Source: Amycolatopsis tucumanensis
GTDB taxonomy: Bacteria > Actinomycetota > Actinomycetes > Mycobacteriales > Pseudonocardiaceae
Reading direction: 5' to 3'
Assembly: GCF_021654135.1 (NCBI RefSeq)
Contig: NZ_JAKGSD010000001.1
Coordinates: 372,001 to 436,000 of the forward strand
Length of the DNA: 64,000 nt
Positions within the stretch are counted from its first letter, which is position 1, and every line of letters begins with the position of its first letter. Both the position numbers and the translations under genes were made by a program. The notes under the pieces are model-generated. The model made no database searches, was not told the DNA's origin, and saw only the letters and a program-made list of their open reading frames with translations. Positions 24,180 to 32,458 of this stretch are shown one piece after another.

Positions 24180-25174
24180 CCAGGCAACCGGCCACCGGCT
24201 CGCTGCTGGGCCTCGCACTGGGCGACGCGCTCGGCGCGCCGACCGAGTTCCAGGGCGTGCCGGCGATCCTCGCCGAGCACGGGCCGTGGCGGGAGATGGA
24301 CCTGCCCGGCCCCGTCGCGCTGATCACCGACGACACCCAGATGGCGCTGGCCGTCGCCCGCGCGGCCATCCAGGGCGAGCTGGAGCCGGAGCGGTTCGAG
24401 CCGCCGTTGCGGGCGGAGTTCGTCACCTGGCTGCGCTCGCCCGACAACAACCGCGCCCCCGGCGCCACCTGCCTGCGGGCCTGCCGCCTGCTGGAGGCCG
24501 GCGAGCCGTGGCCGGAGGCCAGCCAGATCACCTCGAAGGGCTGCGGCGCGAACATGCGGGTCACGCCACTGGGCCTGCTGCCCGGGATCGACAGCGAGCA
24601 GCGCGCGGGCGCCGCCCAGTTGCAGGCGGGCCTCACGCACGGCCACCCCACCGGGCTCGCCGCCGCCGATCTCACCGCGCACGCTGTGCACCTGCTGGCC
24701 GAGGGCGCCGAACCGGCCGGCCTGCCCGGGGCGTTGCGCGACTACGCCGTCCAGCACCGCGAGAACTACCACGAGCGGTGGCTGGGCGACCTGTGGACGC
24801 GCGCCGGGGACTCCTCGCCGGAGCAGTTCATCGCCCGCGGCTGGGACGAGTGCCTGGCCGCCCTGGACCGGCTGGACGCGGCGGTGCGCGACGGCGACCG
24901 GGACACCGACCCGTGTCTGGCCACCGGCGAGGGCTGGGTCGCCGAGGAAGCGCTGGCCACGGGACTACTGTGCTTCCTGCTGTTCCCCGGCGACCCGGTG
25001 CTCGCGCTGCGCCGCGCCGCCTGCACCTCCGGCGACTCGGACTCGATCGCCGCGCTGGCCGGTGCGTTCGCGGGCGCCTGCCACGGCGCCGGAGCCTGGC
25101 CGCCGGAGTGGGTCGCGCGGCTGGAGCACCGCGACGAGCTGTCGGCGTTCGGCGCGAAGTGGGACTGGGCCTGA
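24176..25174 (+). CDS. ADP-ribosylglycohydrolase family protein
   Basis: A 332-residue DraG-like hydrolase, cytoplasmic, expected to cleave ADP-ribose from proteins or small molecules. Family landmarks are GSLLGLALGDALGAPTEF at the start, ITDDTQMALAV (the first metal-binding T-D-D) and SGDSDSIAALAGAF near the C-terminus (second metal cluster, GDSDS). It is translated from an ATG overlapping the Nudix-wHTH stop, so both form one operon. That operon could release and then degrade or sense ADP-ribose. Confidence 0.93.
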   Translation: MTRQPATGSLLGLALGDALGAPTEFQGVPAILAEHGPWREMDLPGPVALITDDTQMALAVARAAIQGELEPERFEPPLRAEFVTWLRSPDNNRAPGATCLRACRLLEAGEPWPEASQITSKGCGANMRVTPLGLLPGIDSEQRAGAAQLQAGLTHGHPTGLAAADLTAHAVHLLAEGAEPAGLPGALRDYAVQHRENYHERWLGDLWTRAGDSSPEQFIARGWDECLAALDRLDAAVRDGDRDTDPCLATGEGWVAEEALATGLLCFLLFPGDPVLALRRAACTSGDSDSIAALAGAFAGACHGAGAWPPEWVARLEHRDELSAFGAKWDWA

Positions 25175-25178
25175 CCCG

Positions 25179-26069
25179 TCACGGCACGAGCAGCCATCGG
25201 CCGCGCTGGCCGCCGCCGGCCACCTTGTCGTAGGCGACGGCGGCGTCGGTCAGCGGCACGCGGCCGGCGACCCGCAACTCCAGCACCCCGGACGCGGCCA
25301 GTCCGAGCAAGCGAGCGAGCCGGGCGCCGTCGGGCTGGACGCTCGAGATCGATATCGAGATGTCCCGTTCGGGGCTCGCCGGAGACGCCGAGGGCACGCC
25401 GGCGAACGCCCCGCCGTCGCGCAGGGCGGGCAACGCCGCCTGGTGCAGCACGGCGGCGTCGACCACGGCGTCGAACGACGGGCCCGGCACCTGCGTGACC
25501 AGCTCGCGCGCCCCGGCCCGAAGCACGAAGGCCCGGTCGGATTCGCGGGCGAGGCCGGTCACGGTCCAGCCGGCGTGGGCGGCCAGCGCGACGGCGTACC
25601 CGCCGACACCCCCGGCGGCGCCGGTCACCAGCAGGCTCCGCCCACCGGCGGGCCCCAGGCTGTCCACCAGTTCCGCGGCCGTCAGGGCGTTGACCGGCAG
25701 GGAGGCTGCGGTCACCGGATCGAGGCCGTCGGGCAGCCGAGCGGCGGCAGACGCGGGCAGGACGGTCTCCGCGGCGTGCGCGCGGACCGGCGCGGTGAAG
25801 TCCGGATGCAGCGCGGCGATCGGGTCTCCTGCCGCGAAGGCGGTGTCAGCGGTCTCGGTGACCACGCCGGTCAGCGACATGCCGAGCCCGACCGTGCCGG
25901 TCAGCCCGAAGATCGCGCGGGCAGGCCCGGCGGCGAGGAGGACGTCGACGGGGTCGACCGAGGCGGCGGTGACCCGGACCCGCAGCTCGCCGGGCGCGAG
26001 CGCGGGCAGCGTGACCTCTTCGGCGACCGGCGCGGTGGCGCCGGGCCGGGACACGAGTGCGAGAGTCAT
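25179..26069 (-). CDS. NADPH:quinone reductase-like MDR oxidoreductase
   Basis: A 296-residue zinc-independent medium-chain dehydrogenase/reductase. The GroES-like N-terminal domain (about 1-110) contains LRVRVTAASVDPVDVLL. The Rossmann half contains LLVTGAAGGVGGYAVALAAH (about 146-165). The end is AYDKVAGGGQRGRWLLVP. No catalytic-zinc cysteines are present. The ATG (complement 26067-26069) has GGAAGGAACACC upstream. It is divergent from an HxlR regulator, a common redox-responsive pairing in this family. Confidence 0.9.
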   Translation of the reverse strand: MTLALVSRPGATAPVAEEVTLPALAPGELRVRVTAASVDPVDVLLAAGPARAIFGLTGTVGLGMSLTGVVTETADTAFAAGDPIAALHPDFTAPVRAHAAETVLPASAAARLPDGLDPVTAASLPVNALTAAELVDSLGPAGGRSLLVTGAAGGVGGYAVALAAHAGWTVTGLARESDRAFVLRAGARELVTQVPGPSFDAVVDAAVLHQAALPALRDGGAFAGVPSASPASPERDISISISSVQPDGARLARLLGLAASGVLELRVAGRVPLTDAAVAYDKVAGGGQRGRWLLVP

Positions 26070-26127
26070 GGTGTTCCTTCCCTGGTGTGGACAGCACCAC
26101 CATCGGGGACCTACTCTCCGTTGGGAA

Positions 26128-26154
26128 GTAGGCACTTCGAAGTCGGGTAGGCAC
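26128..26154. promoter_or_regulatory. Direct repeat GTAGGCAC between MDR and HxlR genes
   Basis: GTAGGCAC occurs at 26128-26135 and 26147-26154, 19 bp apart, in the 98-bp divergent promoter region. A likely HxlR binding region. Confidence 0.5.
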
Positions 26155-26167
26155 CCGGAGGTGCGCC

Positions 26168-26545
26168 ATGGAGGTCACCGAGCGGCCCGCGCGGTTCGAC
26201 GCGTTCGCCGCGGACTGCCCCAGCCGGCGGCTGCTGGACACGATCGGCGACAAGTGGGCGAGCCTGGTGATCGTCGCGCTCGGGCTGACCGGCCGGATGC
26301 GGTACTCCGAGCTGTCCGCGCGGATCGCCGGGGTGAGCCAGAAGATGCTGACCCAGACGCTGCGCCACCTCGAGCGGGACGGGCTGGTGAGCCGCACGGT
26401 GACCCCGTCGGTCCCGGTGCGGGTCGACTACGAGCTCACGCCGCTGGGCCGGTCGCTGCTCGGCATCATGCGCCACCTCAAGGAGTGGGCCGAGGAGCAC
26501 ATGCCCGAGGTGGACCGGGCGCGCGCGGAGTACGACCGGCGGTGA
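26168..26545 (+). CDS. HxlR-type winged-helix regulator
   Basis: A 125-residue HxlR regulator of standard length. It shows CPSRRLLDTIGDKWASLVIV, then YSELSARIAGVSQKMLTQTL as recognition region and SRTVTPSVPVRVDYELT as wing. The single N-terminal Cys (about 17) is the one that HxlR proteins such as HypR use for redox or electrophile sensing. It is divergent from the MDR oxidoreductase it probably controls. Its stop overlaps the next GTG. Confidence 0.9.
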   Translation: MEVTERPARFDAFAADCPSRRLLDTIGDKWASLVIVALGLTGRMRYSELSARIAGVSQKMLTQTLRHLERDGLVSRTVTPSVPVRVDYELTPLGRSLLGIMRHLKEWAEEHMPEVDRARAEYDRR

Positions 26546-26772
26546 AGGCGAAGGACCAGCTCAGCCTGTTCGAGGCGCTGCCGTGGTTCGTGCCGGACGT
26601 GCCGGCTCCGTTCGCCGACGAGCGGCGGGCGCACCTGTTCGCCGACGAGCAGCCCTACCTGGGGTACCGGATCGCGCGGTGCGGTGAGCGGCGCCGCATC
26701 TGGACGGCGATCGAGCACGTGCCCGGCGGTGAGCAGGTGCCGCGCTGTGCGGAGTGCCTCGCCGTGTCCTGA
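26542..26772 (+). CDS. Small hypothetical protein
   Basis: A 76-residue protein from a GTG overlapping the HxlR stop (GTGA). It contains LSLFEALPWFVPDVPAPFAD and a C-terminal CAEC. It has no membrane span. It is likely cotranslated with the HxlR regulator. The function is unknown. Confidence 0.55.
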   Translation: MKAKDQLSLFEALPWFVPDVPAPFADERRAHLFADEQPYLGYRIARCGERRRIWTAIEHVPGGEQVPRCAECLAVS

Positions 26773-26803
26773 TCGTCCGTCCACTGCGGACTAGGGTGCC
26801 GGT

Positions 26804-27517
26804 GTGGCTGGAACGGCGGTCGAAGCGATCAACCAGGTGACGCGCTACCTGGATCTGGCGGGCGTGTTCGCCTGCGCGATCCTCGGCGGCGCGATCGCCC
26901 GCAGCGAGCGGCTGGACCTGTTCGGGTTCCTCGTGGTTGGCAGCGTGTCCGGGCTGGGCGGCGGCGTCATCCGGGACACGCTGCTGCAGCACGGCACCCC
27001 GGTGGCGCTGACCGACTACGCCTACCTGCCGACCGCGCTGGCCGGGGCGCTGCTGTCGTTCGTGATCTCGATCAGCGAGAACGCGTGGGACAAGCTGTTC
27101 ACGGCGCTGGACGCGGCGGTGATCGGGTTCTGGGCGGTCACCGGGGCGCAGAAGACGCTGGCCGCCGGGCTGGGCTGGCTGCCGGCGATCCTGCTGGGCA
27201 CGACGACCGCGGTCGGCGGCGGCGCGCTGCGGGACATCATGCTCCGGCGCGTGCCGGCGGTGTTCGGCGGCAACGCGCTGTACGGCACGGTCGCGGCGGC
27301 CGTCGCGGCCACCATGGTCGTCTGCCACTACCTGGGCGCCCCGCTGGTGGGTGTCGTGGCCGGGGTCGTGGGTGCGCTGCTGTTCCGGCTGGCGGCGGTG
27401 AAGTTCGGGTGGAACCTGCCCAACGGGCTGGAGTGGCAGCCGCACTCCCGGCTGGCGAGCGCGTGGCGCAGCCGCCGGGTGCGGCGCAACCCGCCGGAGG
27501 GTCAGGAAGGCCGGTAG
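26804..27517 (+). CDS. TRIC-type trimeric cation channel family protein (UPF0126)
   Basis: A 237-residue membrane protein with about seven helices in two homologous halves. Each half carries the glycine-rich kink motif: GGGVIRD in the first and GGGALRD in the second, as in prokaryotic TRIC potassium channels. A basic cytoplasmic tail (SAWRSRRVRRN) ends the protein. GTG start at 26804. Its last 16 bases overlap the convergent XRE-cupin gene. Confidence 0.92.
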   Translation: MAGTAVEAINQVTRYLDLAGVFACAILGGAIARSERLDLFGFLVVGSVSGLGGGVIRDTLLQHGTPVALTDYAYLPTALAGALLSFVISISENAWDKLFTALDAAVIGFWAVTGAQKTLAAGLGWLPAILLGTTTAVGGGALRDIMLRRVPAVFGGNALYGTVAAAVAATMVVCHYLGAPLVGVVAGVVGALLFRLAAVKFGWNLPNGLEWQPHSRLASAWRSRRVRRNPPEGQEGR

Positions 27518-28086
27518 CGGGCCCGGATGTGGAAGCGCTCGCCCTGCGGTCCGAGGATGCTCAGGAACTCGGCCGGGTGGCCATCGGCGTTGCCGAACCA
27601 GTGCGGCAGGTGGGTGTCGAACTCGGCGACCTCCCCGGCGGACAGGACCAGGTCCTGCTCGCCGAGCACGAGGCGGAGCCGTCCGTTGAGGACGTAGAGC
27701 CAGTGGTAGCCCTCGTGCGAGCGGGGATCGGGCTCGAGGTCGGACCGCCCGGCGGGCAGGATGTGCTTGACGGCCTGCAGTCCGCCGGGTTTGCGGGTGA
27801 GCGGGATGACGGTCATGCCGTGGTGGGTCCTGGGCCGCGGGTAGACCCGCGGGTCGCCGGTGGCCGGCGCGCCGACCAGGTCGTCGAGCGGCACCTGGTA
27901 GGCCTTGGCCAGGGGCAGCAGCAGTTTCAGGCCGGGGGTGCGCTGCCCGGATTCCAGGCGGGACAGCGTGCTGACCGGAATGCCGGTGGCCTGCGACAGG
28001 GCGGTCAGGGTGGTGCCGCGGCGCCGGCGCAGCTCACGCAGCCGCGGCCCGACGGCGCCGAGCACGGCGTCGAACTCGTCGCTCAT
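27502..28086 (-). CDS. XRE-family regulator with C-terminal cupin
   Basis: A 194-residue regulator: helix-turn-helix at about 10-65 (LRELRRRRGTTLTALSQATG, IPVSTLSRLESGQRTPG), a linker, and a cupin domain at about 100-190 (SHEGYHWLYVLNGRLRLVLG, FDTHLPHWFGN). This class binds a small ligand in the cupin barrel. It is divergent from a methyltransferase gene 79 bp away, which it may control. ATG (complement 28084-28086) gives the family N-terminus. Confidence 0.9.
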   Translation of the reverse strand: MSDEFDAVLGAVGPRLRELRRRRGTTLTALSQATGIPVSTLSRLESGQRTPGLKLLLPLAKAYQVPLDDLVGAPATGDPRVYPRPRTHHGMTVIPLTRKPGGLQAVKHILPAGRSDLEPDPRSHEGYHWLYVLNGRLRLVLGEQDLVLSAGEVAEFDTHLPHWFGNADGHPAEFLSILGPQGERFHIRARYRPS

Positions 28087-28165
28087 GCCCCCACTGTGCT
28101 CCCGCTTTTGCGGATTCCGCAAAGAACTTTGTCAGTCCGGCCAGTTGCCGGGCACGGTGGCGGTC

Positions 28166-28735
28166 ATGGACTGGGACGAGATGTACCGGGGCCGCGAGCG
28201 GGTGTTCAGCGGCGAACCCAACGAGGTGCTGGTCACGGACGTGGCCGATCTGGCGCCGGGGCAGGCGCTGGACGTGGGGTGCGGGGAAGGGGCCGACGCG
28301 TTGTGGCTGGCGCGGCGGGGCTGGCACGTCACGGCGATCGATGTCTCCCGCGTGGCGCTGGAGCGCGCGGCCGCGGCCGACGACACCGGACGCGTGGCGT
28401 GGATGCACGCGGACCTGACGGTGCTGTCACCCCCGGCGGGCTGCTTCGACCTGGTGTCGGCCCACTACGTCCCGCTGCGCAAGGCCGAACCCGGCGTGCT
28501 GCGCGGTCTGCTCGCCGCGGTCGCGCCGGGCGGCACGGTGCTGGTCGCGAGCCACGACCCCGCGGAGCTGACGCCACGCGAGGGTTTCGACCCGGCCGAC
28601 TACTACCATCCGGCGGACGTCGCGGCGCTCCTCGGTCCGGAGTGGACCGTGCTGGCCGACGAGATCCGGCCGCGCACCCGGCCCAGCCGCTACACGCGGG
28701 ACACCGTGCTGCGGGCGCGGCGGGCTACAGGTTGA
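28166..28735 (+). CDS. Class I SAM-dependent methyltransferase (TehB-like)
   Basis: A 189-residue methyltransferase. The N-terminus WDEMYRGRERVFSGEPNEVL and motif I ALDVGCGEGADALWLARRGW resemble TehB/thiopurine-type small-molecule methyltransferases. Motif IV sits at FDLVSAHYVPL. It is divergent from the XRE-cupin gene. The 3' end overlaps the convergent DapA-like gene by 11 bases. The substrate is unknown. Confidence 0.88.
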   Translation: MDWDEMYRGRERVFSGEPNEVLVTDVADLAPGQALDVGCGEGADALWLARRGWHVTAIDVSRVALERAAAADDTGRVAWMHADLTVLSPPAGCFDLVSAHYVPLRKAEPGVLRGLLAAVAPGGTVLVASHDPAELTPREGFDPADYYHPADVAALLGPEWTVLADEIRPRTRPSRYTRDTVLRARRATG

Positions 28736-29576
28736 GCTCCCGCAGGGTGTCGATCACCTCGCGGCGCGCGGCACCGTCGAGTTCGAGCAGCGGGCGGGGC
28801 AGCACGCGCTCGCCGGTCAACCCGAGGTGGGTGGCCGCGGCGGCGACGACCCGGATGCTGCCGTGGCGGGCGAACAGGTCCCACAGCGGCCGCAGGCGCT
28901 CCGACTCGCCCGGGTCGCGTATGACCGCCCGCGCGGTGTCCGGGAACAGGCCGCCCAGGACCGAATACCAGACGTCGCAGCCGGCGGCCAGGCCGGTGGC
29001 CGCGACCGCGTCCCCGCTGACGCCGATCCGGACGGTGTCCGGGATTCGGGCGCGCAGGGCGTCCACCCGGGCCTTGGCGTCGTCGGGCACGCCGGGGATC
29101 TTGATGGAGCCCACGTTCGGCAGCGCGGCGATGCGGCCGTGCAGTTCGTCGCTGAACTGGAAGTGCGTGGTGCGCGGGTTGTCGTAGACGCACAGCGGGA
29201 CCGACAGTTCGCGGGTGACGTCTTCGTAGAGCCCGAACACCTCGTCGTCGGTGAGGGGCTGGTAGCTGACCGGGGCGAGCAGCACGGCGGCCGCGCCCGC
29301 GTTCTGGGCGTCCTCGGCCAGCGCGAGGACCTGGCTGGTGGCCGTGGCGCCGATGCCGACCATCACCGGGGTGTCCGCCGCCGCGTCGACGGCGATCTTG
29401 GCCGCTTCGGCGCGTTGCTCGCGGGTCAGGTAGGCGTAGGAGCCGGTGGAGCCCAGCGCGCCGATCGAATCGACCCCGGCCTCGGCCAGGCGGGAGACGA
29501 GCCGCGCGTAGGCGGTGGTGTCGATGCCGGATCCGGTGACCGGGGTGAGCGGGAAGGCGGACAGGCCGGTGAACAT
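28725..29576 (-). CDS. DapA/NanA-family class I aldolase
   Basis: A 283-residue TIM-barrel enzyme of the dihydrodipicolinate synthase family. The Schiff-base lysine is in NVGSIKIPG, the catalytic Tyr in CVYDNPRT, and the GSTGSYAYLTREQR segment is the keto-acid binding loop. The substrate may differ from aspartate semialdehyde, since biosynthetic dapA normally lies with dapB. The ATG (complement 29574-29576) has AAAGGA upstream. It follows a methyltransferase gene on the same strand. Confidence 0.88.
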   Translation of the reverse strand: MFTGLSAFPLTPVTGSGIDTTAYARLVSRLAEAGVDSIGALGSTGSYAYLTREQRAEAAKIAVDAAADTPVMVGIGATATSQVLALAEDAQNAGAAAVLLAPVSYQPLTDDEVFGLYEDVTRELSVPLCVYDNPRTTHFQFSDELHGRIAALPNVGSIKIPGVPDDAKARVDALRARIPDTVRIGVSGDAVAATGLAAGCDVWYSVLGGLFPDTARAVIRDPGESERLRPLWDLFARHGSIRVVAAAATHLGLTGERVLPRPLLELDGAARREVIDTLRELNL

Positions 29577-29587
29577 GCGTCGTCCTT

Positions 29588-30469
29588 TCAGGGGCGGGTG
29601 GCGGTGAAGAGCGCGTGCCCGGCGTGCAGCCAGACCAGGTCCACGTCGGCGAACCCGGCGTCGGCGAGCCAGGTCAGGTGCTCGGCGATCGAGGAGGGCG
29701 TGTCCACCGGGTCCGGGCCGGGCAGGCGGTAGTAGTTCCACTCGGCGCCCTCGAACGCCTCCGCGGCGTCGTCGCCGCCCGCGTCGCGCACGGCCCGGTC
29801 CCAGTGCGCGGCGGCGACCTCGCGGGCGCGGGCGCCGACGGGCTCGACCAGGTCGGCCATGACGAACACCCCGCCCGGCACGAGCATGTCGTGCAGGTCG
29901 CGGTAGAGCGCCCGCTTGCCGGGGCCGTTGAGGTGGTGCACCGCGAGCGAAGTCATCACGCCGCCGAACGGGCCGCGCCGCCAGCCGCGGTCGTGGATGT
30001 CCGCCCGTACCCGCTGCCACCGGCCGGGGAACGGCGCGAGCCGGGCGGCGGCCTTGTCCAGCATCTCCGGCGAGCCGTCGAGCAGGGTGACGCGGCCGGC
30101 GGTTCCGCGGCGCAGGTACTCCTCGGACAGCAGGCCCTCGCCGCAGCACAGGTCGAGCACGTGCGGCTCGGGGATGGCGTCGAGCAGGTCGCAGACGGTG
30201 GCGATCTGCTCGCGCCGCCGCGGCACGAACGCGTCGCCGTAGGTGGTGAACAACTCGGTGTCCGACGGCCGCCAGGCGGGCTGTTCAGCGGGCACCGCAC
30301 ACCCCGTAGAGGCCGAGGGCGCGGGCGGCAACGGCAGGCTGACCAGGCGCCGGGACGCGGCCAGCGCCGCATCGGGGGCGACGCCGACCCCGGCGCGGCG
30401 CGCGATCGCGGCGACCGGCACGTCCTTGCCGCGGGCGTCGGCTCGTAACCGAGAAGGTTCGGCGGGCAT
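29588..30469 (-). CDS. SAM-dependent methyltransferase with a fused TetR-derived N-terminus
   Basis: One open frame of 293 residues. The C-terminal 235 or so form a methyltransferase (motif I VLDLCCGEGLLSEEYLRRG, then MTSLAVHHLNGPGKRALYRD). The first 58 residues look like a collapsed TetR N-terminus: SRLRADAR, then DVPVAAIARRAGVGVA, with the middle and the rest of the repressor missing. The ATG at 30469 keeps a good Shine-Dalgarno (AAGGTGA), so the chimera may be made. A shorter methyltransferase could start at GTG 30295, which has no clear ribosome site. Confidence 0.75.
   Translation of the reverse strand: MPAEPSRLRADARGKDVPVAAIARRAGVGVAPDAALAASRRLVSLPLPPAPSASTGCAVPAEQPAWRPSDTELFTTYGDAFVPRRREQIATVCDLLDAIPEPHVLDLCCGEGLLSEEYLRRGTAGRVTLLDGSPEMLDKAAARLAPFPGRWQRVRADIHDRGWRRGPFGGVMTSLAVHHLNGPGKRALYRDLHDMLVPGGVFVMADLVEPVGARAREVAAAHWDRAVRDAGGDDAAEAFEGAEWNYYRLPGPDPVDTPSSIAEHLTWLADAGFADVDLVWLHAGHALFTATRP
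30350..30469 (-). pseudogene. Remnant of a TetR regulator (internal deletion)
   Basis: The reading frame begins like TetR proteins of this genome (RLRADAR), skips the first helix, and resumes with VPVAAIARRAGVGV, the helix-turn-helix, before the similarity stops. The remainder is absent, and the frame runs on into the methyltransferase. Confidence 0.55.
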
Positions 30470-30522
30470 GTTCGTCACCTTAGCCAGCCGGGGCGAATCC
30501 TTTTCTGGCTTCGGATCCTGAC

Positions 30523-30676
30523 GCACCACAACCCGGCGAAATGCTGGTGCGCGTGCACGCGGCCGGCAGCGCGGCTGTCCAGTCGGGACGGTCGATGGGT
30601 GTGCAGGTCACCGCGCTGGCCGGGTGAAGTCGTGGATTCGGTGTTCCCGCTGGCGCGCACCGTGCCGCCGTCATAG
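30523..30676 (+). pseudogene. Remnant of an MDR/quinone oxidoreductase collapsed by deletions
   Basis: Three short segments in the correct order for an MDR enzyme are joined within about 150 bp. APQPGEMLVRVHAAG (30523-30567) fits the N-terminal GroES part. SAAVQSGRSMGVQVTALAG fits the Rossmann part and ends at a TGA (30625-30627). After a frame change, EVVDSVFPLA (30626 on) fits the C-terminal part. It is divergent from the TetR remnant, the usual regulator/target layout. Confidence 0.5.
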
Positions 30677-31546
30677 CCGCGCGCGGGCGCGGTCGAGGAA
30701 CACCCGCGCGGCGGGGCTCGCCGGGCCGGCCGCGCGCCACGCGAGGGCGAGGCAGCCGCGCAGCGGCGGGTCGGTGATCGGGATCGGGTGCAGGTCGGGG
30801 CGTGTGGTGGCGACCGAGTCCGGCAGGATCGCCACGCCCAGGCCGCGGGCGGCGAGGTCGGCCAGGACCGTGGGGTGACCGGCCTCGAACCCGATCCGCG
30901 GGGTGATGCCGCGCGCCGCGCAGGCCTCGTCGAGCCGGGCGCGCAGGCCGGTGCCTGCGGGCAGGCTGATGAGCGGCCGCTCCCGCAGGTCCGCGAGGGG
31001 GACCTCGGCGCGCCCGGCCCACTCGTCGTCCAGGCTGACGGCGGCGGTGATGGCCTGGTCGGTGAGGACGAGGACGTCCAGGCCGGGTGGGCGTTCGTCC
31101 GTGGCGAGGCTGATGATCGCCGCGTCGAGGCGGCCGTCGCGGATGTCCGCGGCGAGCTCGCCGGAGCGGCCTTCGACGAGGGTGATCTCCACGCCGGGGT
31201 GTTCCTCGTGGAAGCTCGCCAGCAGCCCGGGCACGTCGAAGCTGTGCGAGGTGACCATGCCGAAGGCGACCTTGCCCCGGACGAGGCCGCGGAACTCGTC
31301 GGCGACCAGCCGCGCCCCGGCGACGGCGGCCAGGGCCGCGCGGGCGTAGGGGAGGACCGCGGCGCCCACCTCGGTGAGCCGGACCGTGCGCCCGGACCGG
31401 TCCAGCAGCTCGTGCCCCAGCTCCCGCTCCAGCCGCCTGACCTGCGCCGACACGCCGGGCTGGGCGACGTGCACGCGTTCGGCGGCGCGGGTGAAGTTGC
31501 CCTCCTCGGCGACCGTCACGAAGTACTCGAGCTGACGCAGTTCCAT
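30671..31546 (-). CDS. LysR family transcriptional regulator
   Basis: A 291-residue LysR regulator. The winged HTH is at 1-60 (MELRQLEYFVTVAEEGNFTR, AQPGVSAQVRRLERELG). The substrate-binding domain is at about 90-290 and ends RVFLDRARARL. It is divergent from a SnoaL-like gene across 88 bp, its likely target. The 3' end touches the MDR remnant. Confidence 0.93.
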   Translation of the reverse strand: MELRQLEYFVTVAEEGNFTRAAERVHVAQPGVSAQVRRLERELGHELLDRSGRTVRLTEVGAAVLPYARAALAAVAGARLVADEFRGLVRGKVAFGMVTSHSFDVPGLLASFHEEHPGVEITLVEGRSGELAADIRDGRLDAAIISLATDERPPGLDVLVLTDQAITAAVSLDDEWAGRAEVPLADLRERPLISLPAGTGLRARLDEACAARGITPRIGFEAGHPTVLADLAARGLGVAILPDSVATTRPDLHPIPITDPPLRGCLALAWRAAGPASPAARVFLDRARARL

Positions 31547-31634
31547 AAGCGTTGATTCTAGTGGCGAGACCTACCAGCTCTTGGACTTCTGACTCTCGCG
31601 GGGACAGGCTGGGGTCAGAGGAAAGGAGCGACAC

Positions 31635-31991
31635 GTGATCGACAAGGCCAGGACACCCGAAGACCTCGCCGTGATGTTCGTGGAGCGGGCCAACGCCCGG
31701 GACGCGAAAGCGCTGTCCGAGCTGTACGCCGAGGACGCGGTGCTGGCGTTCCCGCCGGGCTCGCAGACGGTGGGCCGCGACGCGATCCGCGAGGTGCTGG
31801 AGCGGCTGGTGGAGCAGGGCGGCGAGTTCCAGGTCGAGGAGCCGATGCCGACGGTCTACTACGGCGACCTGGCGCTGTGCTCGACCCGGCCCGCCGACAA
31901 CACCGGGGGACGGGTGCAGGTGGCGCGGCGGCAGCCGGACGGCACCTGGCTGCGGATCATCGACCGGCCGGAGATCCGCCGCCCGGAGTGA
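31635..31991 (+). CDS. SnoaL/NTF2-like small protein
   Basis: A 118-residue NTF2-like cone-fold protein. It has the family start ARTPEDLAVMFVERANARDA, then LSELYAEDAVLAFPPGSQTV and the late TWLRIIDRPEIRRPE. Such proteins act as small isomerases, hydrolases or binding proteins; no catalytic pair is certain here. The GTG at 31635 has AAAGGAGCGACAC upstream. It is divergent from the LysR gene and overlaps the convergent MarR gene by 35 bases. Confidence 0.85.
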   Translation: MIDKARTPEDLAVMFVERANARDAKALSELYAEDAVLAFPPGSQTVGRDAIREVLERLVEQGGEFQVEEPMPTVYYGDLALCSTRPADNTGGRVQVARRQPDGTWLRIIDRPEIRRPE

Positions 31992-32409
31992 GGTTGTCCG
32001 CGCAGCGGGCCAGCAGCTCGGCCAGCCGCCGCCGGTCGCCGTCGCCGAGCCCGGCGAGCATCCGGTCCTCGACGTCGGCGACCGCAGCCTCGGCGTCGGC
32101 CAGCCGGGCGCGCCCGGTGTCGCTCAGGCGCACGGGGCGCACCCGGCCGGAGGCGCCTTCGCCCACGGTGACCAGGCCGGCGCGGCGCAGCCCGGCGAGC
32201 ACCTCGCCGAGGGACTGCCGGGTGACGAAGCACAGCCGCGCGAGCTCGGCGGAGGAGGCCTCCGGGTGGTCGGCCAGCTGGCGCAGCACCGCGTATTGGG
32301 CCATCGACAGTCCGGCCGCGCGCAGGCGCTCGTCGCCGGCCTGGCGGAACAGCTGCTGGACCCGCTTGACGAGGTAACCGGGCCGGGCGGTGACGTCCCC
32401 TTGACTCAT
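31957..32409 (-). CDS. MarR family transcriptional regulator
   Basis: A 150-residue MarR regulator. The winged helix is at about 45-110 (LSMAQYAVLRQLADHPEASS, RQSLGEVLAGLRRAGLVTVG, and the wing with R-x-R). It is divergent from the ABM-domain gene 50 bp away. Its start codon lies inside a 41-bp palindrome, which implies tight autoregulation and control of that gene. Confidence 0.92.
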   Translation of the reverse strand: MSQGDVTARPGYLVKRVQQLFRQAGDERLRAAGLSMAQYAVLRQLADHPEASSAELARLCFVTRQSLGEVLAGLRRAGLVTVGEGASGRVRPVRLSDTGRARLADAEAAVADVEDRMLAGLGDGDRRRLAELLARCADNLTPGGGSPAGR

Positions 32410-32447
32410 GTCAGGTACCTTACACATGATGTAAGGGTCCTGACATG
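32407..32447. promoter_or_regulatory. MarR operator: 41-bp nested palindrome
   Basis: The outer arms CATGTCAGG (32407-32415) and CCTGACATG (32439-32447) and the inner arms CCTTACA (32418-32424) and TGTAAGG (32430-32436) share one centre at 32427. It covers the MarR start codon and lies just upstream of the ABM gene ribosome site. Confidence 0.85.
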
Positions 32448-32458
32448 AGGAGGAAGCC

